A stretch of DNA of 37,757 nucleotides from a virus: IMG/VR virus record IMGVR_UViG_3300042471_000941, positions 1-37,757 of that record. One strand, written 5' to 3'. The position numbers were made by a program, and so were the translations under genes. Within the stretch, counting starts at the first letter, position 1. Each line of letters begins with the position of its first letter. Under the pieces are notes generated by a model. That model made no database searches. It was not told where the DNA came from and was given only the letters and a program-made list of their open reading frames with translations. Shown here one piece after another: positions 12,606 to 21,190 of the stretch.

Positions 12606-13364
12606 CTACTCCGGTAGGGTGTGAGTGAGGGGGGCGACGTAACCGTCAGACACGCGCCCCCGGCTGGCCGCGCTGCGCTGTTGTTCGTAGGCTGCGATTC
12701 GCGGGTCGGGCATCGCCATCACCGACATGCTGAATGGCTTGCTCGGCTCGGCCGGGTCACGCCGCTGCCGCGGCTTAACGGCAGGCTTGCTTGCCGCCCG
12801 CTCCGTTTCCCGGCGCTCCCGCTCCATCCGCAAAACGTCCAATCGCTGTTGGTCGGCCATGAACAGTTCAGTCAGCCGGTTCCGCTTTTCGGCAATCCTC
12901 CGCTTCTCGGCAGCAACCGCGCCCAAAGACGCCTTCGTTCGTGCCGCTTTTTCTGCGGCACGCTGAGCCTTTTCCGCCGCCTTCTGATTGCTGTTGGCAT
13001 CCTTTTGCTGCCGCCGCAGTTTGGCGCGATGTTCCTTGTGCTGCCGCCGCAAGTCAGCAGCAGTCATGCCCTCGCGGGATGCTGCGATTGCATCTTTGAC
13101 CCTTTTGTTGATTGCGGCCATGCGCGCCGTCGCCTCCTTGCGTTGCGTCTGAATGGCGATGATGTGACGAACCACCTTCAACTGCCTGCCCGCGTAGGCC
13201 GATGCCTGATTGACGTTGATCGGCAGACCGACCATGCCGTTCAATCCAGCTATGATTTGGGTGGTGGCAATGTTTTCGGGCCAGTGGGCCCGGAGGTATT
13301 CCCGGCGCTCGGTCGACCAGCGCCGCTCCGGGTCTGGTGGGATGAACGTGTCAGTGGCTGTCAT
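12606..13364 (-). CDS. GcrA/Myb-like helix-turn-helix protein with long coiled coil
   Basis: The product is 252 aa. Residues 15-65 (WSTERREYLRAHWPENIATTQIIAGLN, then a third helix ending QLKVV) match the pattern of the GcrA N-terminal domain, W-[ST]-x-E-R...L...W....[ST]..QI...L. Residues 75-200 are Lys, Arg, Glu and Ala-rich helix, probably a coiled coil, and the C-terminus is disordered. GcrA is an alphaproteobacterial transcription factor linked to adenine methylation. Related phage proteins with the same HTH exist, so a generic Myb/SANT-like reading is equally possible. The ATG at 13364 has only a weak GGGA site. Confidence 0.7.
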   Translation of the reverse strand: MTATDTFIPPDPERRWSTERREYLRAHWPENIATTQIIAGLNGMVGLPINVNQASAYAGRQLKVVRHIIAIQTQRKEATARMAAINKRVKDAIAASREGMTAADLRRQHKEHRAKLRRQQKDANSNQKAAEKAQRAAEKAARTKASLGAVAAEKRRIAEKRNRLTELFMADQQRLDVLRMERERRETERAASKPAVKPRQRRDPAEPSKPFSMSVMAMPDPRIAAYEQQRSAASRGRVSDGYVAPLTHTLPE

Positions 13365-13395
13365 GGTGTCGTGTCCCGTCGTAGGGAGGGAAAGG

Positions 13396-13719
13396 TCAGA
13401 AGGTCCCGTTGCGCAGCGCCATGCACAGATCAACGCCGAGGGGCGTCAACTGCCAGATCGGCGCAGCCTCGTCGGTGTCGGCGGCAAGCATCACCAGGGA
13501 CGCGTAGGTGTTGGTCGCGATGCGGCGCTTCTTCATGCCCACGAACACGCCCATGTCGGGCCTGCTCAAACACCGAATGTCCATGCCGTCGCTGGGCGTG
13601 TCCATCAGCAGCCGCACCTCGGGGACGCTCAGGCCATGCACCAGAAACTGGAGCACGGCCTGCCGCACCATAGCCTCCAGTTGGGGGCCGGTCAGCGCGC
13701 GCCGGGGGCGGCTGCTCAT
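13396..13719 (-). CDS. Hypothetical phage protein, basic N-terminus
   Basis: The product is 107 aa. It begins MSSRPRRALTGPQLEAMVRQAV, has a helical segment QFLVHGLSVPEVRLLMDTPSDG, and ends with a strand-like APIWQLTPLGVDLCMALRNGTF. The last part looks like a winged-helix C-terminus. The ATG at 13719 follows AAGGGGG and overlaps the upstream stop. It is probably a regulator accessory protein of the first early genes, but that is inference. Confidence 0.6.
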   Translation of the reverse strand: MSSRPRRALTGPQLEAMVRQAVLQFLVHGLSVPEVRLLMDTPSDGMDIRCLSRPDMGVFVGMKKRRIATNTYASLVMLAADTDEAAPIWQLTPLGVDLCMALRNGTF

Positions 13720-14030
13720 GCCCCCTTGCTCCAGTCCCGTTCGATCTTGCGGAGGAAGTTGGATCCGGCAGCGGTGACGGTGACGCTTACTTGGCGCCGG
13801 TCCGTTTTCAGGCGCTCGGCCTTCAAAAACCCGCGCTTGACCATTTTGGCTTGGAACCGGCACATATTCGCGCCGTTCGTCCCGAAGTTGGCAGCGATCA
13901 CGCGCGGGTGGCGCCATTCGGGATTGGCTTTGATCAGAAGCAGCCGGGCTATATCCTCGACTTGCCCGGCCAGCTTCATGCGGGCCAGCCGCAGGATAAC
14001 TTGTTCGATCGTCATGGTGGTGTCAGACAT
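13716..14030 (-). CDS. MarR-like winged-helix regulator, first gene of the leftward early operon
   Basis: The product is 104 aa. Residues 10-95 fit a winged helix of MarR type: helices (QVEDIARLLLI, HPRVIAANFGTNGANMCRFQAKMVKRGFLKAER) followed by a wing (DRRQVSVTVTAAG). The ATG at 14030 has a strong AAAGGAG site. It is divergent from the terminase gene across a 96-bp region holding several inverted repeats, so it probably binds there and controls the early and late transcripts. Its target is not proven. Confidence 0.7.
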   Translation of the reverse strand: MSDTTMTIEQVILRLARMKLAGQVEDIARLLLIKANPEWRHPRVIAANFGTNGANMCRFQAKMVKRGFLKAERLKTDRRQVSVTVTAAGSNFLRKIERDWSKGA

Positions 14031-14126
14031 GCGTTGCTCCTTTGCACCCGTTCATCTTGGAACAACCGATCCAAAAATGAAAGGACAAATTATCGTTCCT
14101 GAAAACATTTTCATGGGGCGTGCGTG
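14031..14126. promoter_or_regulatory. Divergent control region between early and late operons
   Basis: This is the only divergent junction in the window. It holds TTGGA-N8-TCCAA (14057-14074) and TGAAAA-CA-TTTTCA (14100-14113), both dyads suited to operators. ATTATCG on the plus strand reads GATAAT on the minus strand, a candidate leftward -10 box, but no matching -35 box is found. No clear rightward promoter is visible, as for genes that need a phage activator. Confidence 0.55.
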
Positions 14127-14768
14127 ATGGCGGCGACTCCGAAGCGCAAATCGCCCACCCCCGCCTCTGCGGCCGCGCAGGAAAAGGCCCAGGCGCAGGC
14201 CGAAGCCGACGCAATCCTCAACAAGCTGAGCGACAAGGAGCTTCTGTTCGCGCGCATCTTCGTGAGGACCGGGGTGGGGTACCGCGCCTACATGGACGCC
14301 AACCCAGGCGTCACGAAGTCGAGCGCGACGTCGGCGTTCTGGAAGCTCAGGCAGCGCCCGCACATCGCTGCAGCCCTCGCATTTATGCAGAAAAACCCCC
14401 TGATCTCGGGCGTCGATGACGTCCAGATCGCCACGCTCCAGGATCGGCTACAGCGCCGCTCTGAAATTGCGCTGACGACTGATTCCCTTACCGCCCTCGA
14501 ACGGGTCATGGTCGACGGCGTGACCCGCGAAGGCGTCATCAAGGAACTGGCCAAGATCGCCTTTGCCCCCACCAGCGATCAGCACGTCCGGGTGGCGGAC
14601 AAGCGCCAGGCTCTCGGCACGCTGGCCCAGATCATGGGCATGGTGGTGGAGCAGCGGCACGTCCGCGTGGTGAGGTCGGTCGAAGACCTGTCGGAAAACG
14701 AGTTGAAGGCCATCGTGAACGGCGCGCAGCAGAAAACCATCAACGGCAATGCGGTCGACATCAGCTAG
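14127..14768 (+). CDS. terS: Terminase small subunit
   Basis: The product is 213 aa. Residues 38-80 have a helix-turn-helix of the kind found in small terminases (ELLFARIFVRTGVGYRAYMDANPGVTKSSATSAFWKL), preceded by an Ala/Gln-rich N-terminus and followed by helices for oligomerisation. It would recognise the packaging site and load the large subunit. A GTG one codon earlier is possible, but ATG at 14127 is the better codon; the upstream GGGGCG is a weak ribosome-binding site. It stands directly before the large subunit gene, which supports the call. Confidence 0.85.
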   Translation: MAATPKRKSPTPASAAAQEKAQAQAEADAILNKLSDKELLFARIFVRTGVGYRAYMDANPGVTKSSATSAFWKLRQRPHIAAALAFMQKNPLISGVDDVQIATLQDRLQRRSEIALTTDSLTALERVMVDGVTREGVIKELAKIAFAPTSDQHVRVADKRQALGTLAQIMGMVVEQRHVRVVRSVEDLSENELKAIVNGAQQKTINGNAVDIS

Positions 14769-14779
14769 GAGCGGCGTTC

Positions 14780-16513
14780 ATGTCTAAGATCACGGCGGAG
14801 TTGCTCAAGGCGGCACGGGCGGAACTGCGGCGGCGCGAGGAACGGGCCGCGCTGAAGGCTGACTGCGAGAAGGACCTGATGGCTTTCGTCCAGGCATTCT
14901 GGCCCGTCGTCGAGCCCGCCACCCCGCTCATCAAGGGCTGGGTGCTGGAAACTATGTGCGACATTCTGATGGCCGCGGCGGACGGCCACATCCGGCGCCT
15001 ATGCCTGAACGTGCCCCCCGGCTCCATGAAATCGACGCTGCTCAACGTGTTCTTCCCGGCGTGGCTGTGGGGGGCGCAGAACAAGCCGCACCTGCGGTTT
15101 ATCAGCGCGTCCTACTCGACCATGATCCCGGAGCGCGACAACTCCAGGCTGCTCCGCGTGTTGCAGTCCGACACATACCGACAATTCTGGGGCGATCGGG
15201 TCCAGATCGTGCGCGAGGGCGTCGGGCTGATCGAGACTTCCGCCACCGGCTCCAAGCGCGTGGTCAGCACGGACGGAGGCACTACCGGGCACCGGGCGGA
15301 TTTTCTACTCCTGGATGATATCAACAACCCCACAAACGTAGAAAGCGACACTGTGCGGCATGCGACCAATCATTGGTTGCGAGAAGTCATGCCGGACCGC
15401 CTTAACGACTTGAAGCGGTCGGTCATCATCAACATCCAGCAGCGCACTCATGAGCAGGATGCAACCGGGACGCTGCTACAGTTCGGGTATTTGCACGTCG
15501 TTATCCCGCTGGAGTTTGACCCGGCCCGCTTCCAGCATGTGGTCCTGCGGCGGAACAAGAGCGGGGAGGCGACGCAGGTATGGGCCGATCCCCGCGGCCT
15601 GGACAGCAGCGGGAAGGAACTGGCCGGCCTTGTCATGCGGGCGCACGGGGGCCTGGAGGCAAAGCCAGGAAGCCCCATGGCTCAGGCGGAGGGAACGCTG
15701 TGCTGGCCTGAGCGTTATCCCGAAGACGAAATGGAAAAGATGAAGAATATCAAAGGGCCATATGCCTGGGCAGCGCAATACCTTCAACTTCCGACGGTTC
15801 GCGGCGGTGCCATCATCAGGCGGGAGTGGTGGCGCCGGTGGACGCGATCAGTATGGCCGGAATTTGGAACCGTCATTGCCAGCCTGGACACGGCCATCAA
15901 GGAAGGCACCGAAAACGACTTCAATGCGCTCACGATCCTGGGCGCCTTTGCCGATGAAGCCGACCGGGCACCGCAGATCATGCTGGCGGACGCGTGGCGG
16001 GTGCGGACGAACCTCGCGGACCTTGTTCGGATGGTCGCGGAGTCCTGCCGCAAGCACAACGTCGACTACCTGCTGATCGAGGACAAGGCCCGCGGGCATG
16101 ACGTCGCGGCGGAGATCAAGCGCCTCTATGCGAACGCGCCGTGGGACACCTTGCTGCTCCAGATCAAAGGCGGCAGGTACGCGCAGGACAAGGTGACCCG
16201 CGTGCTTGCCGTCACGCCCATGTTTTCGGGGCCGGTCCGCAAGGACACCGAAAGCGGCCTGGACATTTGGGACGGCGGCATGTTCTGGGCCCCGGAAGCC
16301 CCGTGGGCCGAGGAGGTGATTGCGGAGACCACATCGTTCCCCCGCGGAGCGCACGACGATTACGTCGACTGTCTGGCACAGGCTGCTCTCTGGATGCGGC
16401 GCACCGGCCTGGCCATCACACGGGCCGAGTTCCGTGAAACCGAGGACGAAGCGATGCAATACCAGCGCCCGGTCGGGGTGCCGTATGCAATCCACGGGCC
16501 GGCGGACGCTTGA
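14780..16513 (+). CDS. terL: Terminase large subunit (packaging ATPase and nuclease)
   Basis: The product is 577 aa. The ATPase domain has the Walker A variant PPGSMKST at residues 79-86 and Walker B FLLLDD at 175-180. The C-terminal nuclease domain begins around SLDTAIKEGTENDF, whose Asp is the likely first metal ligand, and includes FPRGAHDDYVD near the end. It pumps DNA into the prohead and cuts the concatemer. TAGGAG precedes the ATG, which lies 11 bp after the small subunit stop. The length is typical for the family. Confidence 0.95.
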   Translation: MSKITAELLKAARAELRRREERAALKADCEKDLMAFVQAFWPVVEPATPLIKGWVLETMCDILMAAADGHIRRLCLNVPPGSMKSTLLNVFFPAWLWGAQNKPHLRFISASYSTMIPERDNSRLLRVLQSDTYRQFWGDRVQIVREGVGLIETSATGSKRVVSTDGGTTGHRADFLLLDDINNPTNVESDTVRHATNHWLREVMPDRLNDLKRSVIINIQQRTHEQDATGTLLQFGYLHVVIPLEFDPARFQHVVLRRNKSGEATQVWADPRGLDSSGKELAGLVMRAHGGLEAKPGSPMAQAEGTLCWPERYPEDEMEKMKNIKGPYAWAAQYLQLPTVRGGAIIRREWWRRWTRSVWPEFGTVIASLDTAIKEGTENDFNALTILGAFADEADRAPQIMLADAWRVRTNLADLVRMVAESCRKHNVDYLLIEDKARGHDVAAEIKRLYANAPWDTLLLQIKGGRYAQDKVTRVLAVTPMFSGPVRKDTESGLDIWDGGMFWAPEAPWAEEVIAETTSFPRGAHDDYVDCLAQAALWMRRTGLAITRAEFRETEDEAMQYQRPVGVPYAIHGPADA

Positions 16514-16568
16514 TGGTTTGATGCCTGCCTAATTTTTGGCTACAACACGGGGCGAAGCGGAGAACACC

Positions 16569-18962
16569 ATGAGCGACGTGATCGTTGCCCCTCGCGAGCG
16601 CCCACGCCCATCCATGGCGCAGATCCTCGAAATTCCCGGCCGCGCCCCTATCGGCGCCGGCGGGGTGGAAATCCTCGACGAAGACGAACCGCCCCCGTCC
16701 GTGGTCATCGAGACCGGCGACGTCGCCATCACGGTCAGCCAGGACGACATGATCGGCGGCCTTGGCGCTGGCGCGGAGGAAATCGAGCGCGAGAAGTTCG
16801 ACGAGAACCTGGCCACGAAGATGGACGACGGCGCACTTGCCGTCCTCTCGGAGTTCCTGATCCAGGGTGTCGAGGACGACCTGCGCTCCCGGGCTGATTG
16901 GGAAGACACCGCCAACAAGGTGGCCGACTACCTGGGCGTGAAGATCGAGGAACCCACCACCACCGTCACCGTCGACGGCACCGTCTGCAAGATGGTGGCC
17001 ACCTGCATGCTGGAGGCTGCGGTCAAACTCTGGGGTGTCGCCCGGGCGGAACTGCTCCCTGCCAACGGACCGGTCCGGGTCAAGCGCGATACCGCCGCTG
17101 CCGCCGGCCGCCGGGCCGCGCGCGACATGGCCGTTCCAGGCCTGACGTCCCCGTCCCCCACGCCGGGCGGTTTGGCCACGCTGCTCCCCGAGGCGGAGGA
17201 AGACCTGGATGCGGGGGACGATGCGCTGGCGGACGCGTTGCAGTTGGACCTGAACGCGTTTCTGACCACGACGGACCGGGAGTACTACCCCGATTTCAGC
17301 CGCATGCTGTTCTCGCGCATCCTGATCGGCAATGCGTTCCGCAAGGTCTACCGCTGCCCCATCCGCCGGCGCCCGGCGTCCGTGTGGGTTCGGGCGCAGG
17401 ATCTGATCGTCTCTCCCGACTGCACCCACCTGAGCGGGGCTAGCCGGATCACCGAGCGCATTCGCATGTCGCAGGGCACGATGCGGCGGCTCCAGAAGAC
17501 GGGGCACTATCGGGACATCGACCTGATTCAGCCCCTAGGCGAGCCGACCAACACCGAGCGCGCGATTGCGGACAGCGAGGGCATCGACCCCACCCCCAAG
17601 CAGCCGTGGGACGCGGACCATCAAGTCTACGAGTGCTACGTCGAGATCGACAGCCGTAGCTTCCCCGGCAGCATGGGGGACATGGACGTGCTGGATGAGG
17701 ATGAAGAAGGGCACGTTCCTGGCTACCCGCTGCCCTATCGGGTCTCGATCGACAAGGACAGCCGGCAGGTGCTGGAGGTGCGCCGGAACTGGCGCCGCGG
17801 CGACCGCGATTACCGGCCGCGCCGGCGCTATGTGAAATACGGCTCGATCCCCGGCCTTGGCTTCTACGACTACGGCCTGATCCATCTTGTTGGCAACCCG
17901 ACCCTCTATGCCTCCATGCTCCAGCGCGCGATGACGGACGCGACGCTCTATGCCAACTTCCCGGGCGGCATTTGGCTGCAGAACGGCAACCGCAACCCGC
18001 AGACCGTGATCCGGCCGAACCCTGGCCAGTGGATTGGGGTGAACGGCGGGGGCGCGACCAGGGCGCAGGACATCTTCATGCCGCTGCCGTACCGCGCGCC
18101 GGGGGCGGAGGAAATGGCGCTGCTGACGAAAATGGAAGGGGACGTAAGCCGCATCGCGGGCATCGTGTCCCTGCCGCTTGGGGAGGCTGGCCTGTCCAAC
18201 GTCCCGGTTGGCACCATCATGTCCTACATGGAGCAGGTGACCCAGGTCCCGGGCGCCATCCACAAAGACGACCACATCTCGCAAGCGGACGAGTTCGAGT
18301 TGCTGCGGGAACTGTTTGCGGACGATCCCGAGGCGCTGTGGCGCGGGCGCAAATCGCCGGCCCGGCGTTGGGCGGTGCGGCAGGAAATCGAGGACCGCGA
18401 CCTGATCCCGGCGGCTGATCCCAACGTCCCGTCGCAGCAGCATCGCATCATGCGCACCCAGGCGCTGGTCGCCGCGTCCGGCTCGCCGCAGTTCCAGGGC
18501 ATCGCCAACCAGCGGGGCATCTGGGCGAACGTGCTGAAGGTGCTGGGGATGGAGAACCCGGAAGAACTGACGGTCCCGCCGACGCCGCCCGGCCCGGCCG
18601 CGCCCGATCCCAAGCTGGCGGCAGCGCAGATCAAGGCCCAGACCGAGAAGGACAAGGGCGGGCAACGCATGCAGGCCGAGGAATTGAAGCACCAAGGCGA
18701 CATGAAGGAACTGGAACTCAAGGCCCAAGACAACGCGGCCAACCGGCAGGCGGAACTGACCAAGGTCGCGGCGCAGGCCGGCGTCGAGGAAATGCGGGTG
18801 AACGCCGAGGCCGCGCGCGACGCGGCGAAGCGCATGCACGAGACGGTGAATGCCACGGCAGATCGCTCGGTGGACCAAGCGCAGCACCAGGATCAGATGG
18901 CGGAAGCGCGGGCCGCGCGATTCACGCAGAGTTTTGCGGACACCAGCAAGGATAACGGGTGA
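16569..18962 (+). CDS. Portal protein
   Basis: The product is 797 aa. Residues 60-550 form the wing, stem and clip typical of portals; landmarks are DPREYYPDF-like DREYYPDFSRMLFSRILIGNAF, then GFYDYGLIHLVGNPTLYASMLQRAMTD and GEAGLSNVPVGTIMSYMEQ. The last 180 residues are Ala, Gln and Glu-rich helix, like the C-terminal barrel of P22-type portals. The portal forms the dodecameric DNA channel and docks the terminase. I chose ATG at 16569 with GCGGAGAA upstream over a TTG at 16536. It follows the terminase genes, as expected. The exact family is uncertain. Confidence 0.9.
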   Translation: MSDVIVAPRERPRPSMAQILEIPGRAPIGAGGVEILDEDEPPPSVVIETGDVAITVSQDDMIGGLGAGAEEIEREKFDENLATKMDDGALAVLSEFLIQGVEDDLRSRADWEDTANKVADYLGVKIEEPTTTVTVDGTVCKMVATCMLEAAVKLWGVARAELLPANGPVRVKRDTAAAAGRRAARDMAVPGLTSPSPTPGGLATLLPEAEEDLDAGDDALADALQLDLNAFLTTTDREYYPDFSRMLFSRILIGNAFRKVYRCPIRRRPASVWVRAQDLIVSPDCTHLSGASRITERIRMSQGTMRRLQKTGHYRDIDLIQPLGEPTNTERAIADSEGIDPTPKQPWDADHQVYECYVEIDSRSFPGSMGDMDVLDEDEEGHVPGYPLPYRVSIDKDSRQVLEVRRNWRRGDRDYRPRRRYVKYGSIPGLGFYDYGLIHLVGNPTLYASMLQRAMTDATLYANFPGGIWLQNGNRNPQTVIRPNPGQWIGVNGGGATRAQDIFMPLPYRAPGAEEMALLTKMEGDVSRIAGIVSLPLGEAGLSNVPVGTIMSYMEQVTQVPGAIHKDDHISQADEFELLRELFADDPEALWRGRKSPARRWAVRQEIEDRDLIPAADPNVPSQQHRIMRTQALVAASGSPQFQGIANQRGIWANVLKVLGMENPEELTVPPTPPGPAAPDPKLAAAQIKAQTEKDKGGQRMQAEELKHQGDMKELELKAQDNAANRQAELTKVAAQAGVEEMRVNAEAARDAAKRMHETVNATADRSVDQAQHQDQMAEARAARFTQSFADTSKDNG

Positions 18963-19819
18963 TGGTCGCCTACACGCCAAACAAGGGCTACTCCCTCCCG
19001 ACCGTGGCCGGTGATTTGAACCAGTGGGGTGTCTTCCTAAACCAGGGGACGTCCATCCTGGACAACAACATGGGCGGCCAGGCGGTGGTCAACGTCGCGG
19101 GGTCTTCGGACGTGACCGCTACGACCGCGCAAGCGCAGAACCTCGTGCAGTCCCTGACCGGCGTTCTGACGGGCAACATCTCCTACCTTCTGCCCAACGT
19201 CGGGTCCTTCTACATCATCAACAACGCCACGACGGGCGCTTTCACTGTGACCGTCAAGACGACGGGAGGTGGCTCTGTAGGTCCCATCGTGCCGCAGAAC
19301 ACGCAGCTTGCCGTTTACTCGCGTGGCGGCAACGTGTGGATCATGGACGGCGGGAACACCGGCGGCACGATCAACAACCGGACCTTCCGAGGCGCGGTCA
19401 CCATCGAGTCTGGCGGTCTTACGATCAGCGCGGGTGGTGCCGCCATTGTCGGCAACAGCGCCATCGCGGGCGCCCTGACGGTTTCGACGGCCGGCGCGTC
19501 CGGCAATCAGGTGGTCAACTATTCGCAGTTCGCTCCAACCTTCGGCTCCCGCACTCTCACGATGTTGCTACCGGGCAGCGTGCGTCGGCAAAGCGGATCG
19601 ACGTTGGTGAACACGGATGGTTCCGGGAATGCGACCATCAACTTCCCCACCGTGTTCGGCGCCGTTGACCCAACGGTTGTCGTGCAGAACGGGGACGCGA
19701 CCCTGACGCAAACGCCGGTCTACCTCATTGGCCAGAACGCAGCGCAGTTTCAAGTCGTGTGTCCTGGGCGCATCAGTTCGACCTACCGCGTGAACTGGAC
19801 GGCCGAGGGGGCTGCGTGA
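18962..19819 (+). CDS. Fibre-like structural protein
   Basis: The product is 285 aa. It starts MVAYTPNKGYSLPTVAGDLNQWG and has repeated Gly, Thr and Ser-rich beta segments of fibre type. It ends SSTYRVNWTAEGAA, an ending I recall from phage fibre C-terminal domains. It overlaps the portal stop as TGATG, so the two are coupled. A fibre-like protein between portal and scaffold is an unusual position; it may be a head fibre or a tail fibre. No chaperone domain or receptor-binding module can be identified by eye. Confidence 0.7.
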   Translation: MVAYTPNKGYSLPTVAGDLNQWGVFLNQGTSILDNNMGGQAVVNVAGSSDVTATTAQAQNLVQSLTGVLTGNISYLLPNVGSFYIINNATTGAFTVTVKTTGGGSVGPIVPQNTQLAVYSRGGNVWIMDGGNTGGTINNRTFRGAVTIESGGLTISAGGAAIVGNSAIAGALTVSTAGASGNQVVNYSQFAPTFGSRTLTMLLPGSVRRQSGSTLVNTDGSGNATINFPTVFGAVDPTVVVQNGDATLTQTPVYLIGQNAAQFQVVCPGRISSTYRVNWTAEGAA

Positions 19820-19861
19820 TGATCCAGTCCAGGCTTCCCCGGTGGCCCAATCGCGACTTTG

Positions 19862-19889
19862 TTGCAAGCAAGCCGTATTTGCGTATCTT
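19862..19889 (+). promoter_or_regulatory. Weak internal promoter candidate
   Basis: TTGCAA (19862-19867) and TATCTT (19884-19889) are separated by 16 bp in the 129-bp gap before the next gene. Both hexamers match the sigma-70 consensus only partly, so this is a tentative call. Confidence 0.25.
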
Positions 19890-19948
19890 GACCCCAGCGG
19901 AGACCGGCGGCGCCGGCTTCAAGATCGTTCTCATGGAAGGAACGGAAC

Positions 19949-20749
19949 ATGACAAAATGCCAAACCCCGGCCGAACGCGCGCACTCGATGTTGAGGGCGA
20001 GCGGCTATGCGACAGGTGGCGACGTCAAGCAGGACAAGCAGATGATTCGGTCTGCCGTCCGCCAGCATGAGTCGGCGCAGCACGGCGGGAAGCACTCGCC
20101 GCTGAAGCTGGCCCGCGGCGGCTCGGTCAAGAAGCCGTCAACCACCGTGAACGTGATCGTGGCATCGGGCGGCGCGTCGAACGATGCACAGTCCTTGCGC
20201 GGGTCAATGCAGCGCGGCATGCACGCTCCCCCGATGGGAGCCGGCGCATCCCCGATGACACCGCCCATGGCCCCGCCCCCGGCCGCGCCGCCCCCGATGA
20301 ACCTGGGTGGGCCGCCGCTCGGCATGCAGCCCAAGCCCCTCGGCATGGGCGCCCCCGGTGGCCCGCAGTTCAAGCGTGGCGGCAAGATTCCGATGAAGCC
20401 CATGGCCAAGGGTGCCGGACGCAGGGCGGGTGGGGGTGGGATTGGTCCCGATTTGTCCAAGGTGACAAACGAACCCGTTGGCGGGAACGTGAAGCGGTGG
20501 TGGCGCGGCGAAGGTCCGGCGCCAAGCGCAACGGCACCCAAGGCGCGGAAGTCTGCGGCGGCATCGGACAGATATACGGTCGTAGATGAGGGTGGGATCA
20601 GCAAGTCTCGCGGCCCGTTGGGCGGCTATCGCGGCGCCAAGTATGACGCGATGGAAGAAGGTGCGGCGCCAATCACAGGAGCGCGTCGTGCATCCCCCGG
20701 CGAGGGCGCGTTGACAGGTGGCGGTCGTGTGAAAAAGGGCGCCAAATGA
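19949..20749 (+). CDS. Gly/Pro/Met-rich structural protein, function unknown
   Basis: The product is 266 aa. It opens MTKCQTPAERAHSMLRASGYATGGDVKQDKQMIRSAVRQHE, a segment I recall from proteins in phage head gene clusters. The middle (residues 85-135) is low complexity, dominated by Pro, Met and Gly, and the rest is basic and Gly-rich with KRGGK and RGG-like patches. It is probably a disordered virion or assembly protein. AAGGAACGG precedes the ATG. Its function cannot be named. Confidence 0.65.
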   Translation: MTKCQTPAERAHSMLRASGYATGGDVKQDKQMIRSAVRQHESAQHGGKHSPLKLARGGSVKKPSTTVNVIVASGGASNDAQSLRGSMQRGMHAPPMGAGASPMTPPMAPPPAAPPPMNLGGPPLGMQPKPLGMGAPGGPQFKRGGKIPMKPMAKGAGRRAGGGGIGPDLSKVTNEPVGGNVKRWWRGEGPAPSATAPKARKSAAASDRYTVVDEGGISKSRGPLGGYRGAKYDAMEEGAAPITGARRASPGEGALTGGGRVKKGAK

Positions 20750-20994
20750 TCGTCGTCGTGTCCGAGCCCATCATCCGCGACTTGATGGTGGCCATTGCTT
20801 CCAGCCTGCACACGGTATCGAGCGTGGACGGGCGCAAGCAGGCCCCCAAGACCGTCACCGAGACGGCGCTGCGGTCGGCCGCCATGATGAGCCTGTCCAT
20901 CGCCTACGGGGAGACCGTGGTGTCGAACAACGAACGGCTGGTGATGCCGGACGAACCCGAACTGCACGGGATCCTGGTGCGGGCGCGTCGCTGA
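20746..20994 (+). CDS. Small hypothetical protein
   Basis: The product is 82 aa with a helical, Ala and Ser-rich centre (DLMVAIASSLHTVSSVDGRK, then ETALRSAAMMSLSIAYGETV). It overlaps the upstream stop by ATGA and the downstream start by TGATG, so translation is coupled on both sides. It might be a small virion or assembly factor. I recognise no family. Confidence 0.6.
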   Translation: MIVVVSEPIIRDLMVAIASSLHTVSSVDGRKQAPKTVTETALRSAAMMSLSIAYGETVVSNNERLVMPDEPELHGILVRARR

Positions 20995-21179
20995 TGTCGA
21001 TGGACAGCCTGCGGAACCAAGTGCGGCACGCGCTCAAGGAGCGTGAGGACGGCTTGGTTGAGAACCTGACGACTCGGCAAAACGAACCGGCATCCGTGAT
21101 GCACACGGTAATTGGGGAAATCGCCGGGGTCCGTTGGGCGCTGAAGGTGCTCGACGAAATTTACCGAGAACTCAACTGA
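20994..21179 (+). CDS. Small helical hypothetical protein
   Basis: The product is 61 aa and nearly all helix, with alternating charged residues (LRNQVRHALKEREDGLVENLTTRQ, then VRWALKVLDEIYREL). It begins at the ATG that overlaps the previous stop as TGATG; a second ATG two codons on is also possible. It may form a coiled coil or associate with a neighbouring head protein. Function is unknown. Confidence 0.6.
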   Translation: MSMDSLRNQVRHALKEREDGLVENLTTRQNEPASVMHTVIGEIAGVRWALKVLDEIYRELN

Positions 21180-21190
21180 AAAGGTGATTG

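Noticed and set aside
16536-16568. TTG start giving an 11-residue longer portal protein
   Set aside because: The ATG at 16569 has a GGAG site at correct spacing, while the TTG lacks one.
17535-18980. 481-aa minus-strand ORF opposite the portal gene
   Set aside because: It is a shadow of the portal gene; high-GC DNA opens long antisense frames, and the protein is Arg/His-rich with no motif.
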